From assembly GCA_026018925.1 (NCBI GenBank), contig JAKSZU010000016.1, forward strand, positions 11,874,940 to 11,938,939: a stretch of DNA of 64,000 nucleotides, in the 5' to 3' direction. Positions 46,796 to 58,484 of the stretch are shown here, piece after piece. The position numbers and the translations under genes were made by a program. The number at the start of each line of letters is the position of its first letter. Within the stretch, counting starts at the first letter, position 1. A model generated the notes under the pieces. It searched no databases and was not told where the DNA came from. It saw only the letters and a list, made by a program, of their open reading frames with translations. This stretch comes from Tupaia tana. Lineage: Eukaryota; Chordata; Mammalia; Scandentia; Tupaiidae.

Positions 46796-49700
46796 GAGAA
46801 AGCCTGCTCAATGGCTCCTGACATCTAGACATGCTGGGAGAAAGGAAGATGCCCCACTCCTAACTGGGCCTCCAGCATACAAAACCCACGTGAACAGCCC
46901 TTCTTCAAGAGAAAGCCTGCTCAATGGCTCCTGACATCTAAACACGCTGGGAGAAAGGAAGATGTCCCACTCCTAACTGGGCCTCCAGCCTACAAAACCC
47001 ACGTGAACAGCCCTTCTTCAAGAGAAAGGGTGCTCAATGGCTCCTGACATCTAGACATGCTGGGAGAAAGGAAGATGTCCCACTCCTAACTGGGCCTCCA
47101 GCATACAAAACCCAAGTGAACAGCCCTTCTTCATGAGAAAGCCTGCTCAATGGCTCCTGACATCTAGACATGCTGGGAGAAAGGAAGATGTCCCACTCCT
47201 AACTGGGCCTCCAGCCTACAAAACGCACGTGAACAGCCCTTCTTCAAGAGAAAGCCTGCTCAATGGCTCCTGACATCTAGACATGCTGGGAGAAAGGAAG
47301 ATGTCCCACTCCTAACTGGGCCTCCAGCCTACAAAACCCACGTGAACAGCCCTTCTTCAAGAGAAAGCCTGCTCAATGGCTCCTGACATCTAGACATGCT
47401 GGGAGAAAGGAAGATGTCCCACTCCTAACTGGGCCTCCAGCCTACAAAACCCACGTGAACAGCCCTTCTTCAAGAGAAAGCCTCCTCAATGGCTCCTGAC
47501 ATCTAGACATGCTGGGAGAAAGGAAGATGTCCCACTCCTAATTGGGCCTCCAGCATACAAAACCCACGTGAACAGCCCTTCTTCAAGAGAAAGCCTGCTC
47601 AATGGCTCCTGACATCTAGACATGCTGGGAGAAAGGAAGATGTCCCACTCCTAACTGGGCCTCCAGCATACAAAACCCACGTGAACAGCCCTTCTTCAAG
47701 AGAAAGCCTGCTCAATGGCTCCTGACATCTAGACATGCTGGGAGAAAGGAAGATGTCCCACTCCTAACTGGGCCTCCAGCCTACAAAACCCAAGTGAACA
47801 GCCCTTCTTCACGAGAAAGCCTGCTTAATGGCTCCTGACATCTAGACATGCTGGGAGAAAGGAAGATGTCCCACTCCTAACTGGGCCTCCAGCATACAAA
47901 ACACACGTGAACAGCCCATCTTCAAGAGAAAGCCTGCTCAATGGATCCTGACATCTAGACATGCTGGGAGAAAGGAAGATGTCCCACTCCTAACTGGGAC
48001 TCCAGCATACAAAACCCACGTGAACAGCCCTTCTGCAAGAGAAAGCCTGCTCAATGGCTCCTGACATCTAGACATGCTGGGAGAAAGGAAGATGTCCCAC
48101 TCCTAACTGGGACTCCAGCATACAAAACGCACGTGAACAGCCCTTCTTCAAGAGAAAGCCTGCTCAATGGCTCCTGACATCTAGACATGCTGGGAGAAAG
48201 GAAGATGCCCCACTCCTAACTGGGCCTCCAGCCTACAAAACCCACGTGAACAGCCCTTCTTCAAGAGAAAGCCTGCTCAATGGCTCCTGACATCTAGACA
48301 TGCTGGGAGAAAGGAAGATGTCCCACTCCTAACTGGGCCTCCAGCATACAAAACCCACGTGAACAGCCCTTCTTCAAGAGAAAGCCTGCTCAATGGCTCC
48401 TGACATCTAGACATGCTGGGAGAAAGGAAGATGTCCCACTCCTAACTGGGCCTCCAGCATACAAAACCCACGTGAACAGCCCTTCTTCAAGAGAAAGCCT
48501 GCTCAATGGCTCCTGACATCTAGACATGCTGGGAGAAAGGAAGATGTCCCACTCCTAACTGGGCCTCCAGCCTACAAAACCCACGTGAACAGCCCTTCTT
48601 CAAGAGAAAGCCTGCTCAATGGCTCCTGACATCTAGACATGCTGGGAGAAAGGAAGATGTCCCACTCCTAACTGGGCCTCCAGCATACAAAACCCACGTG
48701 AACAGCCCATCTTCAAGAGAAAGCCTGCTCAATGGATCCTGACATCTAAACATGCTGGGAGAAAGGAAGATGTCCCACTCCTAACTGGGCCTCCAGCATA
48801 CAAAACCCACGTGAACAGCCCTTCTTCAAGAGAAAGCCTGCTCAATGGCTCCTGACATCTAGACATGCTGGGAGAAAGGAAGATGTCCCACTCCTAACTG
48901 GGACTCCAGCATACAAAACGCACGTGAACAGCCCTTCTTCAAGAGAAAGCCTGCTCAATGGCTCCTGACATCTAGACATGCTGGGAGAAAGGAAGATGTC
49001 CCACTCCTAACTGGGCCTCCAGCATACAAAACCCACGTGAACAGCCCTTCTTCAAGAGAATGCCTGCTCAATGGCTCCTGACATCTAGACATGCTGGGAG
49101 AAAGGAAGATGTCCCACTCCTAATTGGGCCTCCAGCCTACAAAACCCACGTGAACAGCCCTTCTTCAAGAGAAAGCCTGCTCAATGGCTCCTGACATCTA
49201 GACATGCTGGGAGAAAGGAAGATGTCCCACTCCTAACTGGGCCTCCAGCCTACAAAACCCACGTGAACAGCCCTTCTTCAAGAGAAAACCTGCTCAATGG
49301 CTCCTGACATCTACACATGCTGGGAGAAAGGAAGATGTCCAACTCCTAACTGGGCCTCCAGCCTACAAAACCCACGTGAACAGCCCTTCTTCAAGAGAAA
49401 GCCTGCTCAATGGCTCCTGACATCTAAACACGCTGGGAGAAAGGAAGATGTCCCACTCCTAACTGGGCCTCCAGCCTACAAAACCCACGTGAACAGCCCT
49501 TCTTCAAGAGAAAGGGTGCTCAATGGCTCCTGACATCTAGACATGCTGGGAGAAAGGAAGATGTCCCACTCCTAACTGGGCCTCCAGCATACAAAACCCA
49601 AGTGAACAGCCCTTCTTCATGAGAAAGCCTGCTCAATGGCTCCTGACATCTAGACATGCTGGGAGAAAGGAAGATGTCCCACTCCTAACTGGGCCTCCAG

Positions 49701-52700
49701 CCTACAAAACGCACGTGAACAGCCCTTCTTCAAGAGAAAGCCTGCTCAATGGCTCCTGACATCTAGACATGCTGGGAGAAAGGAAGATGTCCCACTCCTA
49801 ACTGGGCCTCCAGCCTACAAAACCCACGTGAACAGCCCTTCTTCAAGAGAAAGCCTGCTCAATGGCTCCTGACATCTAGACATGCTGGGAGAAAGGAAGA
49901 TGTCCCACTCCTAACTGGGCCTCCAGCCTACAAAACCCACGTGAACAGCCCTTCTTCAAGAGAAAGCCTGCTCAATGGCTCCTGACATCTAGACATGCTG
50001 GGAGAAAGGAAGATGTCCCACTCCTAATTGGGCCTCCAGCATACAAAACCCACGTGAACAGCCCTTCTTCAAGAGAAAGCCTGCTCAATGGCTCCTGACA
50101 TCTAGACATGCTGGGAGAAAGGAAGATGTCCCACTCCTAACTGGGCCTCCAGCATACAAAACCCACGTGAACAGCCCTTCTTCAAGAGAAAGCCTGCTCA
50201 ATGGCTCCTGACATCTAGACATGCTGGGAGAAAGGAAGATGTCCCACTCCTAACTGGGCCTCCAGCCTACAAAACCCAAGTGAACAGCCCTTCTTCACGA
50301 GAAAGCCTGCTTAATGGCTCCTGACATCTAGACATGCTGGGAGAAAGGAAGATGTCCCACTCCTAACTGGGCCTCCAGCATACAAAACACACGTGAACAG
50401 CCCATCTTCAAGAGAAAGCCTGCTCAATGGATCCTGACATCTAGACATGCTGGGAGAAAGGAAGATGTCCCACTCCTAACTGGGACTCCAGCATACAAAA
50501 CCCACGTGAACAGCCCTTCTGCAAGAGAAAGCCTGCTCAATGGCTCCTGACATCTAGACATGCTGGGAGAAAGGAAGATGTCCCACTCCTAACTGGGACT
50601 CCAGCATACAAAACGCACGTGAACAGCCCTTCTTCAAGAGAAAGCCTGCTCAATGGCTCCTGACATCTAGACATGCTGGGAGAAAGGAAGATGCCCCACT
50701 CCTAACTGGGCCTCCAGCCTACAAAACCCACGTGAACAGCCCTTCTTCAAGAGAAAGCCTGCTCAATGGCTCCTGACATCTAGACTTGCTGGGAGAAAGG
50801 AAGATGTCCCACTCCTAACTGGGCCTCCAGCATACAAAACCCACGTGAACAGCCCTTCTTCAAGAGAAAGCCTGCTCAATGGCTCCTGACATCTAGACAT
50901 GCTGGGAGAAAGGAAGATGTCCCACTCCTAACTGGGCCTCCAGCATACAAAACCCACGTGAACAGCCCTTCTTCAAGAGAAAGCCTGCTCAATGGCTCCT
51001 GACATCTAGACATGCTGGGAGAAAGGAAGATGTCCCACTCCTAACTGGGCCTCCAGCCTACAAAACCCACGTGAACAGCCCTTCTTCAAGAGAAAGCCTG
51101 CTCAATGGCTCCTGACATCTAGACATGCTGGGAGAAAGGAAGATGTCCCACTCCTAACTGGGCCTCCAGCATACAAAACCCACGTGAACAGCCCATCTTC
51201 AAGAGAAAGCCTGCTCAATGGCTCCTGACATCTAGACATGCTGGGAGAAAGGAAGATGTCCCACTCCTAACTGGGCCTCCAGCATACAAAACCCACGTGA
51301 ACAGCCCATCTTCAAGAGAAAGCCTGCTCAATGGATCCTGACATCTAGACATGCTGGGAGAAAGGAAGATGTCCCACTCCTAACTGGGCCTCCAGCATAC
51401 AAAACCCACGTGAACAGCCCTTCTGCAAGAGAAAGCCTGCTCAATGGCTCCTGACATCTAGACATGCTGGGAGAAAGGAAGATGTCCCACTCCTAACTGG
51501 GACTCCAGCATACAAAACGCACGTGAACAGCCCTTCTTCAAGAGAAAGCCTGCTCAATGGCTCCTGACATCTAGACATGCTGGGAGAAAGGAAGATGTCC
51601 CACTCCTAACTGGGCCTCCAGCATACAAAACCCACGTGAACAGCCCTTCTTCAAGAGAATGCCTGCTCAATGGCTCCTGACATCTAGACATGCTGGGAGA
51701 AAGGAAGATGTCCCACTCCTAATTGGGCCTCAGGCCTACAAAACCCACGTGAACAGCCCTTCTTCAAGAGAAAGCCTGCTCAATGGCTCCTGACATCTAG
51801 ACATGCTGGGAGAAAGGAAGATGTCCCACTCCTAACTGGGCCTCCAGCCTACAAACCCACGTGAACAGCCCTTCTTCAAGAGAAAGCCTGCTCAATGGCT
51901 CCTGACATCTAGACATGCTGGGAGAAAGGAAGATGTCCCACTCCTAACTGGGCCTCCAGCCTACAAAACCCACGTGAACAGCCCTTCTTCAAGAGAAAGC
52001 CTGCTCAATGGCTCCTGACATCTAGACATGCTGGGAGAAAGGAAGATGTCCCACTCCTAACTGGGCCTCCAGCCTACAAAACCCACGTGAACAGCCCTTC
52101 TTCAAGAGAAAACCTGCTCAATGGCTCCTGACATCTACAGATGCTGGGAGAAAGGAAGATGTCCCACTCCTAACTGGGCCTCCAGCATACAAAACCCACG
52201 TGAACAGCCCTTCTTCAAGAGAAAGCCTGCTCAATGGCTCCTGACATCTAAACACGCTGGGAGAAAGGAAGATGTCCCACTCCTAACTGGGCCTCCAGCC
52301 TACAAAACCCACGTGAACAGCCCTTCTTCAAGAGAAAGGGTGCTCAATGGCTCCTGACATCTAGACATGCTGGGAGAAAGGAAGATGTCCCACTCCTAAC
52401 TGGGCCTCCAGCATACAAAACCCAAGTGAACAGCCCTTCTTCATGAGAAAGCCTGCTCAATGGCTCCTGACATCTAGACATGCTGGGAGAAAGGAAGATG
52501 TCCCACTCCTAACTGGGCCTCCAGCCTACAAAACGCACGTGAACAGCCCTTCTTCAACAGAAAGCCTGCTCAATGGCTCCTGACATCTAGACATGCTGGG
52601 AGAAAGGAAGATGTCCCACTCCTAACTGGGCCTCCAGCCTACAAAACCCACGTGAACAGCCCTTCTTCAAGAGAAAGCCTGCTCAATGGCTCCTGACATC

Positions 52701-55700
52701 TAGACATGCTGGGAGAAAGGAAGATGTCCCACTCCTAACTGGGCCTCCAGCCTACAAAACCCACGTGAACAGCCCTTCTTCAAGAGAAAGCCTGCTCAAT
52801 GGCTCCTGACATCTAGACATGCTGGGAGAAAGGAAGATGTCCCACTCCTAATTGGGCCTCCAGCATACAAAACCCACGTGAACAGCCCTTCTTCAAGAGA
52901 AAGCCTGCTCAATGGCTCCTGACATCTAGACATGCTGGGAGAAAGGAAGATGTCCCACTCCTAACTGGGCCTCCAGCATACAAAACCCACGTGAACAGCC
53001 CTTCTTCAAGAGAAAGCCTGCTCAATGGCTCCTGACATCTAGACATGCTGGGAGAAAGGAAGATGTCCCACTCCTAACTGGGCCTCCAGCCTACAAAACC
53101 CAAGTGAACAGCCCTTCTTCACGAGAAAGCCTGCTCAATGGCTCCTGACATCTAGACATGCTGGGAGAAAGGAAGATGTCCCACTCCTAACTGGGCCTCC
53201 AGCATACAAAACCCACGTGAACAGCCCATCTTCAAGAGAAAGCCTGCTCAATGGATCCTGACATCTAGACATGCTGGGAGAAAGGAAGATGTCCCACTCC
53301 TAACTGGGCCTCCAGCATACAAAACCCACGTGAACAGCCCTTCTGCAAGAGAAAGCCTGCTCAATGGCTCCTGACATCTAGACATGCTGGGAGAAAGGAA
53401 GATGTCCCACTCCTAACTGGGACTCCAGCATACAAAACGCACGTGAACAGCCCTTCTTCAAGAGAAAGCCTGCTCAATGGCTCCTGACATCTAGACATGC
53501 TGGGAGAAAGGAAGATGTCCCACTCCTAACTGGGCCTCCAGCATACAAAACCCACGTGAACAGCCCTTCTTCAAGAGAATGCCTGCTCAATGGCTCCTGA
53601 CATCTAGACATGCTGGGAGAAAGGAAGATGTCCCACTCCTAACTGGGACTCCAGCCTACAAAACCCACGTGAACAGCCCTTCTTCAAGAGAAAGCCTGCT
53701 CAATGGCTCCTGACATCTAGACATGCTGGGAGAGAGGAAGATGTCCCACTCCTAACTGGGCCTCCAGCCTACAAAACCCACGTGAACAGCCCTTCTTCAA
53801 GAGAAAGCCTGCTCAATGGCTCCTGACATCTAGACATGCTGGGAGAAAGGAAGATGTCCCACTCCTAACTGGGCCTCCAGCCTACAAAACCCACGTGAAC
53901 AGCCCTTCTTCAAGAGAAAGCCTGCTCAATGGCTCCTGACATCTAGACATGCTGGGAGAAAGGAAGATGTCCCACTCCTAACTGGGCCTCCAGCACACAA
54001 AACCCACGTGAACAGCCCTTCTTCAAGAGAAAGCCTGCTCAATGGCTCCTGACATCTAAACACGCTGGGAGAAAGGAAGATGTCCCACTCCTAACTGGGC
54101 CTCCAGCCTATAAAACCCACGTGAACAGCCCTTCTTCAAGAGAAAGGGTGCTCAATGGCTCCTGACATCTAGACATGCTGGGAGAAAGGAAGATGTCCCA
54201 CTCCTAACTGGGCCTCCAGCATACAAAACCCAAGTGAACAGCCCTTCTTCAAGAGAAAGCCTGCTCAATGGCTCCTGACATCTAGACATGCTGGGAGAAA
54301 GGAAGATGTCCCACTCCTAACTGGGCCTCCAGCCTACAAAACCCACGTGAACAGCCCTTCTTCAAGAGAAAGCCTGCTCAATGGCTCCTGACATCTAGAC
54401 ATGCTGGGAGAAAGGAAGATGTCCCACTCCTAACGGGGCCTCCAGCATACAAAACCCACGTGAACAGCCCTTCTTCAAGAGAAAGCCTGCTCAATGGCTC
54501 CTGACATCTAGACATGCTGGGAGAAAGGAAGATGTCCCACTCCTAACTGGGCCTCCAGCCTACAAAACCCACGTGAACAGCCCTTCTTCAAGAGAAAGCC
54601 TGCTCAATGGCTCCTGACATCTAGACATGCTGGGAGAAAGGAAGATGTCCCACTCCTAACTGGGCCTCCAGCATACAAAACCCACGTGAACAGCCCTTCT
54701 TCAAGAGAAAGCCTGCTCAATGGCTCCTGACATCTAGACATGCTGGGAGAAAGGAAGATGTCCCACTCCTAACTGGGCCTCCAGCATACAAAACCCACGT
54801 GAACAGCCCTTCTTCAAGAGAAAGCCTGCTCAATGGCTCCTGACATCTAGACATGCTGGGAGAAAGGAAGATGTCCCACTCCTAACTGGGCCTCCAGCCT
54901 ACAAAACCCACGTGAACAGCCCTTCTTCAAGAGAAAGCCTGCTCAATGGCTCCTGACATCTAGACATGCTGGGAGAAAGGAAGATGTCCCACGCCTAACT
55001 GGGCCTCCAGCATGCAAAACCCACGTGAACAGCCCTTCTTCAAGAGAAAGCCTGCTCAATGGCTCCTGACACCTAGACATGCTGGGAGAAAGGAAGATGT
55101 CCCACTCCTAACTGGGCCTCCAGCCTACAAAACCCACGTGAACAGCCCTTCTTCAAGAGAAAGCCTGCTCAATGGCTCCTGACATCTAGACATGCTGGGA
55201 GAAAGGAAGATGTCCCACTCCTAACTTGGCCTCCAGCCTACAAAACCCACGTGAACAACCCTTCTTCAAGAGAAAGGGTGCTCAATGGCTCCTGACATCT
55301 AGACATGCTGGGAGAAAGGAAGATGTCCCACTCCTAACTGGGCCTCCAGCATACAAAACCCACGTGAACAGCCCTTCTTCAAGAGAAAGCCTGCTCAATG
55401 GCTCCTGACATCTAGACATGCTGGGAGAAAGGAAGATGTCCCACTCCTAACTGGGCCTCCGGCATACAAAACCCACGTGAACAGCCCTTCTTCAAGAGAA
55501 AGCCTGCTCAATGGCTCCTGACATCTAGACATGCTGGGAGAAAGGAAGATGTCCCACTCCTAACTGGGCCTCCAGCATACAAAACCCACGTGAACAGCCC
55601 TTCTTCAAGAGAAAGCCTGCTCAATGGCTCCTGACATCTAGACATGCTGGGAGAAAGGAAGATGTCCCACTCCTAACTGGGCCTCCAGCCTACAAAACCC

Positions 55701-58214
55701 ACGTGAACAGCTCTTCAAGAGAAAGCCTGCTCAATGGCTCCTGACATCTAGACATGCTGGGAGAAAGGAAGATGTCCCACTCCTAACTGGGCCTCCAGCC
55801 TACAAAACCCACGTTCACAGCCCATCTTCAAGAGAAAGCCTGCTCAATGGCTCCTGACATCTAGACATGCTGGGAGAAAGTATGATGTCCCACTCCTAAC
55901 TGGGCCTCCAGCCTACAAAACCCACGTGAACAGCCCTTCTTCAAGAGAAAGCCTGCTCAATGGCTCCTGACATCTAGACATGCTGGGAGAAAGGAAGATG
56001 TCCCACTCCTAACTGGGCCTCCAGCCTACAAAACCCACGTGAACAGCCCTTCTTCAAGAGAAAGCCTGCTCAATGGCTCCTGACATCTAGACATGCTGGG
56101 AGAAAGGAAGATGTCCCACTCCTAACTGGGCCTCCAGCCTACAAAACCCACGTGAACAGCCCTTCTTCAAGAGAAAGCCTGCTCAATGGCTCCTGACATC
56201 TAGACATGCTGGGAGAAAGGAAGATGTCCCACTCCTAACTGGGCCTCCAGCCTACAAAACCCATGTGAACAGCCCTTCTTCAAGAGAAAGCCTGCTCAAT
56301 GGCTCCTGACATCTAGACATGCTGGGAGAAAGAAAGATGTCCCACTCCTAACTGGGCCTCCAGCCTACAAAACCCACGTGAACAGCCCTTCTTCAAGAGA
56401 AAGCCTGCTCAATGGCTCCTGACATCTAGACATGCTGGGAGAAAGGAAGATGTCCCACTCCTAACTGGGCCTCCAGCCTACAAAACCCACGTGAACAGCC
56501 CTTCTTCAAGAGAAAACCTGCTCAATGGCTCCTGACATCTACACATGCTGGGAGAAAGGAAGATGTCCCACTCCTAACTGGGCCTCCAGCCTACAAAACC
56601 CACGTGAACAGCCCTTCTTCAAGAGAAAGCCTGCTCAATGGCTCCTGACATCTAAACACGCTGGGAGAAAGGAAGATGTCCCACTCCTAACTGGGCCTCC
56701 AGCCTACAAAACTCACGTGAACAGCCCTTCTTCAAGAGAAAGGGTGCTCAATGGCTCCTGACATCTAGACATGCTGGGAGAAAGGAAGATGTCCCACTCC
56801 TAACTGGGCCTCCAGCATACAAAACCCAAGTGAACAGCCCTTCTTCATGAGAAAGCCTGCTCAATGGCTCCTGACATCTAGACATGCTGGGAGAAAGGAA
56901 GATGTCCCACTCCTAACTGGGCCTCCAGCATACAAAACCCACGTGAACAGCCCTTCTTCAAGAGAAAGCCTGCTCAATGGCTCCTGACATCTAGACATGC
57001 TGGGAGAAAGGAAGATGTCCCACTCCTAACTGGGCCTCCAGCCTACAAAACCCACGTGAACAGCCCTTCTTCAAGAGAAAGCCTGCTCAATGGCTCCTGA
57101 CATCTAGACATGCTGGGAGAAAGGAAGATGTCCCACTCCTAACTGGGCCTCCAGCCTACAAAACCCACGTGAACAGCCCTTCTTCAAGAGAAAGGGTGCT
57201 CAATGGCTCCTGACATCTAGACATGCTGGGAGAAAGGAAGATGTCCCACTCCTAACTGGGCCTCCAGCATACAAAACCCACGTGAACAGCCCTTCTTCAA
57301 GAGAACGCCTGCTCAATGGCTCCTGACATCTAGACATGCTGGGAGAAAGGAAGATGTCCCACTCCTAACTGGGCCTCCAGCATACAAAACCCACGTGAAC
57401 AGCCCTTCTTCAAGAGAAAGCCTGCTCAATGGCTCCTGACATCTAGACATGCTGGGAGAAAGGAAGATGTCCCACTCCTAACTGGGCCTCCAGCCTACAA
57501 AACCCACGTGAACAGCCCTTCTTCAAGAGAAAGCCTGCTCAATGGCTCCTGACATCTAGACATGCTGGGAGAAAGGAAGATGTCCCACTCCTAACTGGGC
57601 CTCCAGCCTACAAAACCCACGTGAACAGCTCTTCAAGAGAAGCCTGCTCAATGGCTCCTGACATCTAGACATGCTGGGAGAAAGGAAGATGTCCCACTCC
57701 TAACTGGGCCTCCAGCCTACAAAACCCACGTTAACAGCCCATCTTCAAGAGAAAGCCTGCTCAATGGCTCCTGACATCTAGACATGCTGGGAGAAAGGAA
57801 GATGTCCCACTCCTAACTGGGACTCCAGCATACAAAACGCACGTGAACAGCCCTTCTTCAAGAGAAAGCCTGCTCAATGGCTCCTGACATCTAGACATGC
57901 TGGGAGAAAGGAAGATGTCCCACTCCTAACTGGGCCTCCAGCATACAAAACCCACGTGAACAGCCCTTCTTCAAGAGAAAGCCTGCTCAATGGCTCCTGA
58001 CATCTAGACATGCTGGGAGACAGGAAGATGTCCCACTCCTAACTGGGCCTCCAGCATACAAAACCCACGTGAACAGCCCTTCTTCAAGAGAAAGCCTGCT
58101 CAATGGCTCCTGACATCTAGACATGCTGGGAGAAAGGAAGATGTCCCACTCCTAACTGGGCCTCCAGCCTACAAAACCCATGTGAACAGCCCTTCTTCAA
58201 GAGAAAGCCTGCTC
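46796..58214 (+). repeat. Satellite segment 13, 101 monomers, longest SINE-free run
   Basis: Length is 101 monomers plus the target copy minus 8 bp, all accounted for: 1 bp near 51850, 3 bp near 55709, 3 bp near 57627 and 1 bp near 57640. Marker pairs are at 49304-49529, 52128-52353 and 56532-56757. GCTTAATGG occurs at 47826 and 50312. A pre-SINE pair, CAGCTCTTC (55709) then a CACGTTCAC variant (about 55811), is followed by a GTATGATG monomer instead of a SINE, another recombinant junction. From about 55865 the order follows that of segments 10 and 12 up to SINE 13. Confidence 0.95.
47826..50311 (+). repeat. 22-monomer SINE-free HOR unit, copy B
   Basis: GCTTAATGG recurs exactly 2,486 bp apart, which is 22 x 113 with no net indel. 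The ordered variants match copies A and C, including ACACACGTG near 47903, GAATGCC near 49059, AATTGGG near 49124 and 50029, and the marker pair at 49304. A related 25-monomer version follows, to the CAAGTG/CACGAG monomer near 53130. Confidence 0.8.
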
Positions 58215-58484
58215 TGGGAACCAGCAGTTAGTGTAATGGCTATGTCGCTGGACTCCCACGTAGTCGACCGTGGTTCGCGTCTCGGACCCGGTGGCTTACA
58301 ACTCACGCTGGGCGCGTGTGCGTGCGTGCCCAAGATCCCGAGAGGAGAATGGAGGAGAAGGGATTGCGGCGTGACCATCCCCCCTGGGGGGTGATTTCTC
58401 GCTTTCTGTCTCTATGTCTCTCTCTATCTGTCTGGCGAGCGCACGCGCCCTATAGCGAAAAAAACCTCTCCAAAAAAAAAAAAA
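58215..58484 (+). mobile_element. tRNA-derived SINE-like element, copy 13
   Basis: Body with T at 58309, the CpG-to-TpG change shared with copies 10 and 12. There are 13 A residues, the shortest tail. Target duplications are at 58201-58214 and 58485-58498. The shared substitution and the shared upstream order from GTATGATG to SINE show descent from the same HOR unit as copies 10 and 12. Confidence 0.9.

Larger units (their letters stand above)
41628..46939 (+). repeat. 5.3-kb block with SINEs 11 and 12, second copy
   Basis: Counterpart of 35640-40950. Private differences include CCCATTCC near 41655, CACACCTAAC near 44541, an extra A in the tail of SINE 11 and a CpG-to-TpG change in SINE 12. 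After the first monomer past SINE 12 the copy switches to a TAAACACG monomer (about 46938), a clear recombination junction. Confidence 0.8.

Noticed and set aside
8355..58484. Thirteen independent SINE insertions at a hotspot
   Set aside because: Identical insertion base, orientation, target duplication and near-identical bodies, plus shared flanking variants and spacing in integer monomers, favour a single insertion copied with the array.
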